This document shows, piece after piece, positions 21,770-29,069 of a stretch of DNA of 29,069 nucleotides; the first letter of the stretch is position 1; each line of letters begins with the position of its first letter. Source of the stretch: Acidimicrobiaceae bacterium (lineage in GTDB: Bacteria > Actinomycetota > Acidimicrobiia > Acidimicrobiales > Bog-793); the NCBI GenBank assembly GCA_027306715.1, contig DAHUZG010000452.1, forward strand, positions 1 through 29,069, given 5' to 3'. Position numbers and translations under genes: made by a program. The notes under the pieces are model-generated. The model was not told the origin of the DNA and did not search any database. It saw nothing but the letters and a program-made list of their open reading frames with translations.

Positions 21770-23089
21770 GTGGACGGGGGCGACGAGAGCGGGCGAGCGG
21801 CGAATGGCTGGACCGGCGTCGCCCCTGGGGGCGCCGGGCACGCCGCCGCCGAGCCTGCCACCGACCCTGCTGCGGGCGAGCGCCCCCTCGAGGCCGCCAC
21901 CGGCGGTGAGCAGTCGGCGGACGGCGCGGGTACCGGGCCCACAACAGCGCCGCCCACCGGGCGTCACGGTCGCATCGGGCCGATTCATGTCGTGGGTGGC
22001 GTCCTTGCGCTCCTCCTCGTCGCCGTCATCGTGGCCAGCCTCTGGACCGTTCCCTACATCGCTGTCGTGCCGGGGACGGCGATCAACGCCGATTCGCTCG
22101 TGACGGTGCCGCCGAAGCTGCGCCAACACCATCGGGGAGCGGTCCTGCTCACCGATGTCAACATCATCTACCTGAAGGCGATCGACTACTTCTGGTACAA
22201 GTGGAACAGCGACGACGCTGTCGAGCCGACCCAGAGCGTGATCGGCCCGGCGACGCCGGCGCAATACGTCAGCCAGGGCGTCATCGACATGGCGAACGCG
22301 CGGCAGGCGGCGACAGTGGTCGGGCTGCGGGCTCTCGGCTACGGCGTCGGCGCCTCTGCCTCGGGAGTGATCGTCTACCAGCCCCTCCCCGGCTCACCGG
22401 GCGCAGCGGCGTTCGCCGACAACGACGTGATAGTCGCCGTCGACGGCCACCGCGTCAGAGACTTCACGAGCCTCGCCACCGCCCTCGGCAGCCCGCAGCC
22501 CGGGACTCAGGTGAGCGTGCGCGTCCACCTCTTCGGCGCGACACGGGTGCGAACCGTCGACGTGCGTCTCGGCGAGCTGCGCTTGGAGAAAGTGACGGGT
22601 GGGCTCGCCGTCATCTGCGCCCGGGCAGGCACGAAGACGAAATTGAAGCCCTACGAGCCGACAGGCGTCCCGAGGGGTTGCCTCGGCCTCGACAGCCAGT
22701 TGTCGGAGGTCGACTACGTCACGACGGGCCTGCCGTTCACGGTCAGCATGGACCCTCGGAACATCATCGGACCGTCCGCCGGCCTTGCCTATACCCTGGC
22801 GCTGATCCAGCAGCTCGACCCGAAGAGCCTCACCGGGGGTCGGAAGGTCGCCGCGACCGGCACGATGTCGGTGACTGGTCAGGTGGGCGACGTCGGCGGC
22901 GTGGCGCAGAAGACGGTCGCGGTCCGAGACGCCGGCGCGTCGGTCTTCTTCGTGCCAACCGTCGAGCGCTCGACAGCCGAGAAGCACGCCGGCAACAAGC
23001 TGAGGATCTTCGCCGTGTCCGACATCTCCCAAGTCCTGGCGGATCTCCGCTCACTCGGTGGCTCGATAGCCAGTCCGGCGCGAGGCTGA
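21770..23089 (+). CDS. Membrane-anchored PDZ-Lon (S16) protease, YlbL-like
   Basis: The 439-residue protein has a disordered acidic/Ala-rich head (1-65), one membrane helix (about 71-92), an extracytoplasmic region with VPYIAVVPGTA, a PDZ domain (about 196-268) and a C-terminal Lon-type protease domain. The Ser-Lys dyad is visible: Ser336 in NIIGPSAGLAYTLAL and Lys381 in VGGVAQKTVAVRDAGA. The same layout occurs in Bacillus YlbL and many actinobacterial proteins, which act outside the membrane without an ATPase domain. GAGGAG precedes the GTG start by 5 bases. The stop codon lies inside the first unit of a 15-bp tandem repeat. Confidence 0.93.
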   Translation: MDGGDESGRAANGWTGVAPGGAGHAAAEPATDPAAGERPLEAATGGEQSADGAGTGPTTAPPTGRHGRIGPIHVVGGVLALLLVAVIVASLWTVPYIAVVPGTAINADSLVTVPPKLRQHHRGAVLLTDVNIIYLKAIDYFWYKWNSDDAVEPTQSVIGPATPAQYVSQGVIDMANARQAATVVGLRALGYGVGASASGVIVYQPLPGSPGAAAFADNDVIVAVDGHRVRDFTSLATALGSPQPGTQVSVRVHLFGATRVRTVDVRLGELRLEKVTGGLAVICARAGTKTKLKPYEPTGVPRGCLGLDSQLSEVDYVTTGLPFTVSMDPRNIIGPSAGLAYTLALIQQLDPKSLTGGRKVAATGTMSVTGQVGDVGGVAQKTVAVRDAGASVFFVPTVERSTAEKHAGNKLRIFAVSDISQVLADLRSLGGSIASPARG

Positions 23090-23205
23090 ACCGGCGCCGG
23101 CTGAACCGGCGCGGGCTGAACCGGCGCCGGCTGGACCGGCGCCGGCTGGACCGGCGCGAGCTGGACCGGCGCGGGCTGGACCGGCGCGGGCTGGACCGGC
23201 GAGCT
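23086..23205. repeat. 15-bp minisatellite, about seven and a half copies
   Basis: Units of CTG[A/G]ACCGGCGC[C/G][G/A]G run from 23086 to 23190, with a broken eighth unit to about 23205. The first three units have CTGAACC and the rest CTGGACC. Several units contain the 10-base palindrome CCGGCGCCGG, so the transcript can fold strongly. The array begins at the stop codon of the PDZ-Lon gene and ends about 60 bases before the DivIVA-like gene. The ORFs through it (LDRRG-type or PVQPA-type pentapeptides) are side effects of the 15-bp period. Confidence 0.9.
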
Positions 23206-23250
23206 GTCGGATGTCGCCAAGTCGGCATACCGTCCAGCGCGGGCTGCGCC

Positions 23251-23256
23251 TAGGCT
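23251..23256 (+). promoter_or_regulatory. TAGGCT element 8 nt before the DivIVA-like gene start
   Basis: TAGGCT, 8 bases, ATG (23265), and no ribosome-binding site. It supports ATG 23265 over the in-frame ATG at 23211, which would begin in the repeat-adjacent spacer. Confidence 0.45.
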
Positions 23257-23264
23257 GCTCGCCG

Positions 23265-25748
23265 ATGTCGCTCGACAGACCGCCTGTACACATCTCGAGC
23301 GCAGCGCTCGGCCCCAACGAGGTTGGCGCCCGCACGTTCGCGACCGTGCGCCGGGGCTTCGACCCGGACGCCGTCCGCCGCTTCCTCGAGGAGGTGGCGG
23401 TACTGCTGCGCCAGGCGTCGCAACGCGAGGCGGAGCTCGAGACGCGCCTCGCCGATGCCGAGCGTCGCGCCGCCAACCCCAAGATCGACGAAGCCACGCT
23501 CGCCTCAGCGGTCGGTCTCGAGACGGCGAGAGTGCTGCAAGCTGCTCACGACGCGGCGCGCGACGTGGTGGCGCGCGCCGAGGCAGAAGCAGCGTCGCTG
23601 CGCGCGAAGGCAGCGTCGGTGCTCGACGAGCGCACCGCCACGGCGACGGGCCAAGCCGAGGAGATCATCTCACGCGCCAGGGCAGAAGCTGCAGAGCTGC
23701 GGGAGGCAGCGGAGCGGGCCGCCTCGGCCGCCCGCGACACGACGACCGAGCAGTGCCGGGCGATGGTCGCCGAGGCTCGCGAGGCGCGGCGGCGCGTGCT
23801 CGCGGACCTGGCCACCCGCCGCAGGAGCCTGCACCTGCAGATAGAGCAGCTGCGCGCCGGCAAGGACACCCTGCTCGGTGTGGTCGACGCCGTGGCGAGC
23901 GAGGTCGAATCGCTTCGCGGACGGCTCGCCGGTGCCGAGGAGCAGGCGAGGGGGGCAGCCGACGACGTCACCGACCACCCCGCCGCCGAGGGCGAGCGGG
24001 CTTCGAGCGAGGACCTCGCCGGGCTCTCGGTGTTGAACGACGAGCTCGTCGCCGAGACCCTGCTCGCTGCCGAGCAAGTGGCCGAGCAGCTGGCCGAGCA
24101 GGGGCGCGCGGGGGCCGCTGACGGCGAGTCCGAGCCGGGGGAGGGGCCCGACGTGCTCGTCGAGGAGCCGCTGGAGCCAGGCACCGACGTCGAGACCATC
24201 GAGGACGCCGGTTCCAGCTCCCCTGCGAGTGCCGAAGGGGCTGGTGGCGCCGATGCGCACGGCGGAGACACGGGGGACGTCGCCCTCGCGCCCGACCCGG
24301 AGGTCGCCGACGCGGGCCGTGAGATGGCAACGGCCGCTGACGATCTCGCCGGCGGTGCCAGGGGGGCGAACCTCGCCAGCGACGCCCCCGGCGATGCGGG
24401 GATCGAGAGCCCCCCCCGGACCGAGAGCGGGCAGGATACCGTCGAGGCGCCGCCGCCGCCGGCCGCTCCCGGCGTTGCCCGGGGAGAGGATGCGCAGCCG
24501 CCACTCGGTGCTGAGCACGGCGACACCGGCGATGGTCCCGCGGGCATCTCACCTGCAGCGCCGGCACAAACGCCGCCAGATGACGGAGCTGTGGCGGCCG
24601 AGGCGACGACCGGCGAGCTGCAGGCAACGGGAGACACCGGGGACGGCGACCTCGAAGCGGGCGGACCTTCCGGCAAGCCCACCGTCGACGAGCTCTTCGC
24701 CCGGATCAGGGCGAACCGGGCACAGGAGGTCGCGGAGGCGCACCGGGTTCTCGGCTCGCAGCCGTCCGAGCCCTCGCCGGCGGCGGGAACCGTTGGGAAC
24801 GCGCTGCCTGCTGCCCCTTGGGGCGCTTTTCCGACGTCGCACACCTCGCAACCGGCCTCGGCGGCGAATGCGACGGCGACGGCCGCCGGCGACCCGTCGC
24901 CGAAGGGGGTGAACGGCGCCAACGGACCCACGTCCGGCACCCGCGAGGCCGCCGGCCGGTCTCGCCGCCGTGGCGGGACGAGCGCCGCCGTAGCGGAGGA
25001 AGCGGAGGTGCTGCCTGCAGAGAATGACGACGGCGGCGGGACCGGTGAGCCGCTCTCGGCGGTTGCGGCGGTGATCGCGCAGCGCGACGAGCTGCTCGGA
25101 GGCTGCCCGAGCGAGCTCGCACGGCGACTGAAGCGAGCTTTGCTCGAGGAGCAGAATGAGATTCTCGACGCTCTCCGGCATCGGCGCAAGGACGACGACG
25201 CCGGCGCTGTCGTCGTCGACTCGCTCAACGCGGCGCGCCTCGCCGAGGCGGCCGCGGCGCTGCTCGGCCGGTGCCGTGCCGCCGGCTGCGGCTTCGCCGA
25301 GTCGCTCACCGAGCCGGGAGCCCAGCACCTGCTCGACCTCGATGCCGAGCCCAACACCACCGCCGTCGAGATCGCGGGGCTGCTCGCCGGCGAGATCTCC
25401 GAGCAGATCGCCGGACGGCTCACCCAGGGCATCGATGAGCTCGGCGGCGACCCTTCGGGCATCCCGAGCCTCGTCGGCTCTGTCTACCGGGAGTGGAAGG
25501 GCGAGCGGGTCGAGCGGGTCGCCGCCGATTATGCCAATCGCGCCTTCAGCGACGGGGTCGGCCAGATCGCGGGTCGGGCCGGCCTGCTCGTGCGCTGGGT
25601 GGTCGATGACTCCGGTGGCGGTTGCCCCGACTGCGACGACAACGAGCTTGCCGGCCCGATCGGCGCCGAAGACGAGTTCCCGACGGGCCACCTCAGGCCG
25701 CCGGTCCACGCCGGCTGCCGCTGCCTGCTCGTACCGGTGCTCGCCTAG
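23265..25748 (+). CDS. DivIVA-domain protein with a C-terminal phage Mu-F/SPP1 gp7-like module
   Basis: The 827-residue protein has three parts. Residues about 15-50 match the DivIVA head (FATVRRGFDPDAVRRFLEEV), which binds curved membrane; a long Ala/Glu/Arg coiled coil follows to about 245. Residues about 250-620 are acidic, Pro/Gly/Ala-rich and probably disordered. The C-terminal part (about 620-827) is ordered: helices with LARRLKRALLEEQNEILDAL, then VYREWKGERVERVAADYANRAFSDG, and a final C787-P-D-C790 ... PPVH815-AGC818RC820. This ending strongly recalls the head-morphogenesis domain of SPP1 gp7 and Mu F, where CxxC and HxxCRC form a metal-like site. No other phage gene is present. Polar or septal scaffolding is inferred from the head; the tail's role is unknown. 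Confidence 0.85.
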   Translation: MSLDRPPVHISSAALGPNEVGARTFATVRRGFDPDAVRRFLEEVAVLLRQASQREAELETRLADAERRAANPKIDEATLASAVGLETARVLQAAHDAARDVVARAEAEAASLRAKAASVLDERTATATGQAEEIISRARAEAAELREAAERAASAARDTTTEQCRAMVAEAREARRRVLADLATRRRSLHLQIEQLRAGKDTLLGVVDAVASEVESLRGRLAGAEEQARGAADDVTDHPAAEGERASSEDLAGLSVLNDELVAETLLAAEQVAEQLAEQGRAGAADGESEPGEGPDVLVEEPLEPGTDVETIEDAGSSSPASAEGAGGADAHGGDTGDVALAPDPEVADAGREMATAADDLAGGARGANLASDAPGDAGIESPPRTESGQDTVEAPPPPAAPGVARGEDAQPPLGAEHGDTGDGPAGISPAAPAQTPPDDGAVAAEATTGELQATGDTGDGDLEAGGPSGKPTVDELFARIRANRAQEVAEAHRVLGSQPSEPSPAAGTVGNALPAAPWGAFPTSHTSQPASAANATATAAGDPSPKGVNGANGPTSGTREAAGRSRRRGGTSAAVAEEAEVLPAENDDGGGTGEPLSAVAAVIAQRDELLGGCPSELARRLKRALLEEQNEILDALRHRRKDDDAGAVVVDSLNAARLAEAAAALLGRCRAAGCGFAESLTEPGAQHLLDLDAEPNTTAVEIAGLLAGEISEQIAGRLTQGIDELGGDPSGIPSLVGSVYREWKGERVERVAADYANRAFSDGVGQIAGRAGLLVRWVVDDSGGGCPDCDDNELAGPIGAEDEFPTGHLRPPVHAGCRCLLVPVLA

Positions 25749-25751
25749 GGT
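25746..25751 (+). promoter_or_regulatory. TAGGGT element 8 nt before the UPF0182 gene start
   Basis: TAGGGT begins at the stop codon of the DivIVA-like gene and is followed by 8 bases and ATG 25760. A CCTCCC stretch, not a ribosome-binding site, lies between, so leaderless initiation is plausible. Confidence 0.45.
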
Positions 25752-25759
25752 TCCTCCCG

Positions 25760-28726
25760 ATGCGGGTGAGCACCGAGCCGCTGCCGCACACGCTGGCACG
25801 CCGTCGCAGCGTGTGGCTGCTCGTCGCTCTCGTGCTGCTCGTCGTGCTGGTCGTCGTGCTGCAGGGCTTGGCCGGCTTCTACGTCAACTACCTCTGGTTC
25901 CAGGCTGCGCACGTCGGCGAGGTGTGGCGCGCCCTCGTCGTCTCCAAGCTCGGCCTCTCGGGGACCTTCGTGATCCTGGCGATGACCCTCGTCTGGTCGA
26001 GCTTGTGGCTGGCCGACAAGATCGCCCAACGGACGCTCTTCCTCCCGACTGAGTCCGACCTCGTGCGGCGCTACCGCACCCTGGTGCTGCCGCACGCCTT
26101 CGTGCTGCGCACGGCGGCGTCGCTGCTCGTCGGGCTCGCCCTCGGCACAGGGACGTCCTCGCAGTGGCAGCACTGGCTGCTGTTCGAGCACGCCGTCAAC
26201 TTCAACAAGAGCGACCCCGTCTTCGGCCGTGACGACAGCTTCTTCGTATTCCGGTTGCCCTTCCTCTCCTTCCTTGTCGACTGGATCCTCGTCGCCCTGC
26301 TCGTGACGCTCGTGCTGACGGCGATCGCCCACTTCCTCTCCGGGACGATCCGGACCCAGGGGGCCCGCCATCTCGAGCCGAGGGCGGTCGCCCACCTCTC
26401 GCTCATCCTCGGGGCGATGGCGCTCGTGCGCGCCTGGGCCTACTACTTCGTCGACCGGTACACAATCGACCTTCCGCACGGCTCGTCACCTGGAGCGTCC
26501 TATACCGACGTCCAGGTCCGCCTGCCGGCGATGACGCTATTGGCTGTGGTATCGCTCGTGGCCTTTGTCATGCTCGTCGTCAACGTCTACCAGCGCACCC
26601 TCGTGCTGCCGGTGATAGCGCTCGGGCTGTGGGCGCTCATCGCGCTCGCGATCGGCGTCATCTATCCCTCGGTGCAGCAGGCGGTGGCGGTGAGCCCCGC
26701 GCAGAAGGGGCTGGTCGGCAAGTACCTCAGTGACAACGTCGGGAACACGCAGTTCGCGATGGGGATCGGCAATGTCACGCTCAAGAGCTTCTCGGCCAGT
26801 CACGATCTCAACACGACCGTGCTCGCCCACTACCGCCAGACGATCGACGACGCCTCGCTGTGGGACGCCGCCCCGGCCACGAGCGCGTTCGGTGCCGAGG
26901 ACGAGGAGTCCTTCTACTCAGTCGGCGACGTCACCGCCAACCGGATGATCGTCAACGGCCGTCTCGAGCCACTCCTCGTCGGCGTGCGCGAGCTCGCCAC
27001 CTCCAAGGTCGCCTCGCCGACATGGGAGAACCTCGAGCTCGTCTTCACCCACGGCTACGGGGCGGTGGTCGCACCGTCGAACACGGCGTCGGGGGGATCA
27101 CCGAGCTATCTGCTGAGCGGCATCGACAGCCGGCCGGCCACGGGAGCCCCGACGCTCACCGCCGCCGGCAACCGGGTCTATTTCTCGCCCGAAGGGCGCA
27201 GGTACGTCATCGTCGACACCAAGCTGCACGAGCTCGACTACCAGACACCCGGGCTGCAGCCGGGCTCGTCAAGCTATTCCGGGTCCTCTGCGGTGTCGAT
27301 CGGCTCGTTCTGGCCACGGCTTGCCTTCGCGGTCAAGCTGCGGGACTTCAACCTCCTTGTCTCCAGCCTGATCACCCCGAGCTCGAAGATCCTCTACCTG
27401 ACCGGTGTGCGCCAGCGGGTGGAGAAGTCGCTGCCGTTCTTCCGCATCGACACCAACCCCTACGCCGTCATCGCCGACGGCAAGCTGTACTGGGTGCTCA
27501 ACGCCTACGCGACGACTTCGTACTTCCCGGACGCGGCTCTCGCTGACACGAGCATGCTTCCAGCAGGAAGCGCGCTCGGCGGCCACTACGACTACGTGAG
27601 AGACGCGGCCGTAGCAGTCGTTGACGCGACGACCGGCTCGATGCGCTTCTACGCGCTCGACCAGTCCGATCCGCTCGTCACCTCCTACGAGAACACCTAT
27701 CCGCACCTGTTGCAGCCCTACAGCGCGCTGGCCGCCTTCGATGGCGGCCAGGTGCTGCGCCAGCTGCGCTACCCCCAGGACCTGATGACCGTGCAGGCGA
27801 CGATGTACGGCGCCTACGGCTCGCTCACTCCGCACGATCTCTCGCTCCCTGCTCAGCGCCTGGCGCCGGCGGCGTCGGCGACCGGGGCTTCGGGCGGCTC
27901 GGCAGGGGTCACGGCCAACGGCGAGCCCGCCCCGTATCAGCCCCAGTACGAGCTGATCCAGCTCAGCGGGGACAGCAGGCCGACGTTCTTCCTCGTCGAG
28001 CCGCTGGTGCCGTACGCGCTGCCGGGGGGGGAGGGGCCGCAGAGCCTGAGCGCGCTTCTCCTCGCCCGCTCGGATGCCTCGCCGACGGACCCGAGCTCAT
28101 TCGGTCAGCTGAGCGCCCTCGTCGTGCCGAGCTCGAACGCGCTCGGCCCGACCCTCGCGGCCGGGGTGGCGCGGACAGTCGGACAGAGCCAGGTCGCCGC
28201 TCTCGCCGCGCAGGGTGCACACGTGAGCTTCGGAACCGTGGAAGCGCTCCCGATCGTCGACTCGCTCGTCTATGTGATACCTGTCTACGTCACCGCATCG
28301 GGGGCGCGCTATCCGACCCAACGGGGGGCATTCGTCGTCTATGGCAAGCAGGTTGCCCTGGCGGCCACGCCGGCGGCAGCCCTTGACTCGTTGCTCGGCG
28401 GTGGGAGCGGCGCTTCGCCGCGGGGCTCGACGACTGTTCCCGCGCAGGTGGCGGCTGACATCCGCAAGGCCGCCGCCTACTACGAGCAGGCGCAGGCTGA
28501 GCTGAAGAAGGGTCAAGCGGGGGTGTCCGCCTACCTCAACGACCTGAAGATGGCGGCCCAGCTCTCCGCCGACGCCGAGCGGGCGCTCACGGCCTCGACC
28601 CGCCAGCCCTCCTCGCTCCGGGCGGGGAAGGGCTCGTCAGCTGGGCGCACGGCCGCTGCCCCGCGGGGTGCGGCGCCGGCCCCTTCCACCGTGAACGGCC
28701 GCCCCAGAGCCCCCGCCAACGCCTGA
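25760..28726 (+). CDS. UPF0182 family membrane protein
   Basis: The 988-residue protein matches UPF0182/COG1615, common in actinobacteria and some other phyla. About seven membrane segments fill residues 20-310, including VWLLVALVLLVVLVVVLQG and FLVDWILVALLVTLVLTAIA; the family block FNKSDPVFGRDDSFFVFRLP lies at about 150-170. The rest is a large outside domain with SFSASHDLNTTVL, TYPHLLQPY, LRYPQDLMTVQA and a C-terminal helix (YYEQAQAELKKGQ), ending in a Pro/Ala-rich tail. No enzymatic activity is established for the family that I know of. The ATG at 25760 gives the standard short cytoplasmic head; the frame is open upstream but lies over the DivIVA-like gene. Confidence 0.95.
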   Translation: MRVSTEPLPHTLARRRSVWLLVALVLLVVLVVVLQGLAGFYVNYLWFQAAHVGEVWRALVVSKLGLSGTFVILAMTLVWSSLWLADKIAQRTLFLPTESDLVRRYRTLVLPHAFVLRTAASLLVGLALGTGTSSQWQHWLLFEHAVNFNKSDPVFGRDDSFFVFRLPFLSFLVDWILVALLVTLVLTAIAHFLSGTIRTQGARHLEPRAVAHLSLILGAMALVRAWAYYFVDRYTIDLPHGSSPGASYTDVQVRLPAMTLLAVVSLVAFVMLVVNVYQRTLVLPVIALGLWALIALAIGVIYPSVQQAVAVSPAQKGLVGKYLSDNVGNTQFAMGIGNVTLKSFSASHDLNTTVLAHYRQTIDDASLWDAAPATSAFGAEDEESFYSVGDVTANRMIVNGRLEPLLVGVRELATSKVASPTWENLELVFTHGYGAVVAPSNTASGGSPSYLLSGIDSRPATGAPTLTAAGNRVYFSPEGRRYVIVDTKLHELDYQTPGLQPGSSSYSGSSAVSIGSFWPRLAFAVKLRDFNLLVSSLITPSSKILYLTGVRQRVEKSLPFFRIDTNPYAVIADGKLYWVLNAYATTSYFPDAALADTSMLPAGSALGGHYDYVRDAAVAVVDATTGSMRFYALDQSDPLVTSYENTYPHLLQPYSALAAFDGGQVLRQLRYPQDLMTVQATMYGAYGSLTPHDLSLPAQRLAPAASATGASGGSAGVTANGEPAPYQPQYELIQLSGDSRPTFFLVEPLVPYALPGGEGPQSLSALLLARSDASPTDPSSFGQLSALVVPSSNALGPTLAAGVARTVGQSQVAALAAQGAHVSFGTVEALPIVDSLVYVIPVYVTASGARYPTQRGAFVVYGKQVALAATPAAALDSLLGGGSGASPRGSTTVPAQVAADIRKAAAYYEQAQAELKKGQAGVSAYLNDLKMAAQLSADAERALTASTRQPSSLRAGKGSSAGRTAAAPRGAAPAPSTVNGRPRAPANA

Positions 28727-28808
28727 GGGGGGACGTCCGGGGACGTCGTAGGCGTCGGGCCCGTCGGGTGGGGTCACGGGCCCGGACTGCAGCGCGGCGA
28801 GGGGGTGG

Positions 28809-28814
28809 TAACGT
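28809..28814 (+). promoter_or_regulatory. Putative -10 box of the tRNA gene
   Basis: TAACGT lies 11 bases before the mature tRNA 5' end. The expected -35 region has no good match, so the call is tentative. Confidence 0.35.
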
Positions 28815-28825
28815 GGTCGGAGCGC

Positions 28826-28902
<77 letters not shown>

Positions 28903-28903
28903 C

Positions 28904-28925
28904 GAGGTCTTCACGTTTAGACCTC
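28904..28925 (+). other. Hairpin 1 after the tRNA
   Basis: Arms GAGGTCT and AGACCTC (perfect, 7 bp) with loop TCACGTTT begin one base after the tRNA CCA end. It may guide 3' processing or take part in termination. Confidence 0.45.
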
Positions 28926-28926
28926 C

Positions 28927-28948
28927 CACATCTTCACATTTGGATGTG
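28927..28948 (+). other. Hairpin 2 after the tRNA
   Basis: Arms CACATC and GATGTG with a 10-base loop. The loop region TTCACATTT nearly repeats TTCACGTTT of hairpin 1, so the two may be a diverged duplication with compensating stem changes. Confidence 0.4.
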
Positions 28949-28953
28949 ACACT

Positions 28954-28985
28954 CGACGAACGGCCCCTGTGCGGGCCGTTCGTCG
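28954..28985 (+). terminator. Strong terminator-like hairpin of the tRNA transcript
   Basis: Perfect 13-bp arms CGACGAACGGCCC and GGGCCGTTCGTCG with a 6-base loop. It has no long T-tract, which is usual for actinobacterial terminators. The remaining 84 bases to the window edge show no clear feature. Confidence 0.7.
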
Positions 28986-29069
28986 CGTTCCGCGCCGCCC
29001 CGGGACGCGTTGCGACCCGGGCGGTCCCGGATCGAGCGCAGGACGAGAGGCGCGACTACGGCGGCGCGT

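Noticed and set aside
23086..23205. Short repeats considered as a CRISPR array
   Set aside because: The units are directly adjacent with no spacers and there are no cas genes.
22879..23220. Minus-strand ORF with PVQPA repeats, and plus-strand LDRRG pentapeptide-like frame
   Set aside because: Both come from the 15-bp period of the minisatellite. Neither has a start signal, and the flanking sequence is antisense to, or out of frame with, the PDZ-Lon gene.
23211..23264. Upstream ATG (23211) as start of the DivIVA-like gene
   Set aside because: It lies in spacer next to the minisatellite, adds 18 unrelated residues, and the TAGGCT element points to ATG 23265.
23546..25462. Minus-strand open frame of 638 codons opposite the DivIVA-like gene
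   Set aside because: Ser/Ala/Pro-rich low-complexity antisense of the coiled coil and linker; no recognisable domain or start signal.
23265..25748. Prophage remnant, suggested by the Mu F-like C-terminus
   Set aside because: No other phage gene, no attachment-site repeats, and the domain is in frame with a cellular DivIVA head and uniform codon usage.

Overview
The window is very GC-rich with almost every codon third position G or C. It carries two WhiB-family regulators, a UPF0182 membrane protein, a DivIVA-domain protein, an actinobacterial type-1 succinate dehydrogenase and a zincin_2/DUF2342 protein. Together these point to the Actinomycetota, probably an Acidimicrobiia-like lineage; the phylum is well supported and the class is an inference. 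I see no insertion sequence, integrase, CRISPR array or plasmid function, so this reads as chromosomal backbone with a few lineage-specific modules.

Layout. (1) 1-2340: the tail of one gene, then a secreted cysteine-containing protein with its own promoter, closed by a large hairpin between converging genes. (2) 2519-4567, minus: a three-gene operon of a small Tat-signal protein, a DUF4331 protein and a small beta-rich protein with an 18-bp triplication at its 5' end. (3) 4699-6226, minus: rhomboid protease followed by a class-I glutamine amidotransferase-like peptidase C26. (4) 6511-10760, minus: sdhC-sdhA-sdhB followed by an SCP2-like protein. (5) 10968-11202: a possible structured RNA and a small plus-strand ORF. 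(6) 11313-14914, plus: a MoxR/Mg-chelatase-type AAA+ ATPase and its VWA partner. (7) 15039-16753: a whiB gene with a palindrome at its promoter, a formiminotransferase, and a second whiB. (8) 16882-21667: a small conserved-looking ORF, a zincin_2 protein lacking its HExxH, an HtrA-like pseudoprotease, a divergent MreB and a HEAT-repeat protein. (9) 21770-28726, plus: a PDZ-Lon (S16) membrane protease, a 15-bp minisatellite, a DivIVA/phage Mu-F-like fusion and a UPF0182 protein. (10) An initiator tRNA-fMet followed by three hairpins.

How the genes may work together. SdhCAB is a respiratory complex; the SCP2-like protein appears co-expressed with it. The AAA+ and VWA proteins form a chaperone-like pair, as MoxR/VWA and Mg-chelatase I/D pairs do. 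Region 17-28.7 kb is rich in envelope and cytoskeletal functions: an actin-like protein, a polar-growth coiled-coil protein, a PDZ-Lon protease, an HtrA-like pseudoprotease and a large membrane protein. I infer a loose envelope or morphogenesis neighbourhood, not one operon.

The observations most worth following are: the DivIVA N-terminus joined to a C-terminal CxxC...HxxCRC module resembling the phage SPP1 gp7/Mu F head-morphogenesis domain; two adjacent protease-family proteins that both lack their catalytic residues; an MreB relative with altered ATPase motifs; and a repeated TAGNNT element 7-8 nt upstream of start codons, which suggests leaderless transcription of at least six genes here.
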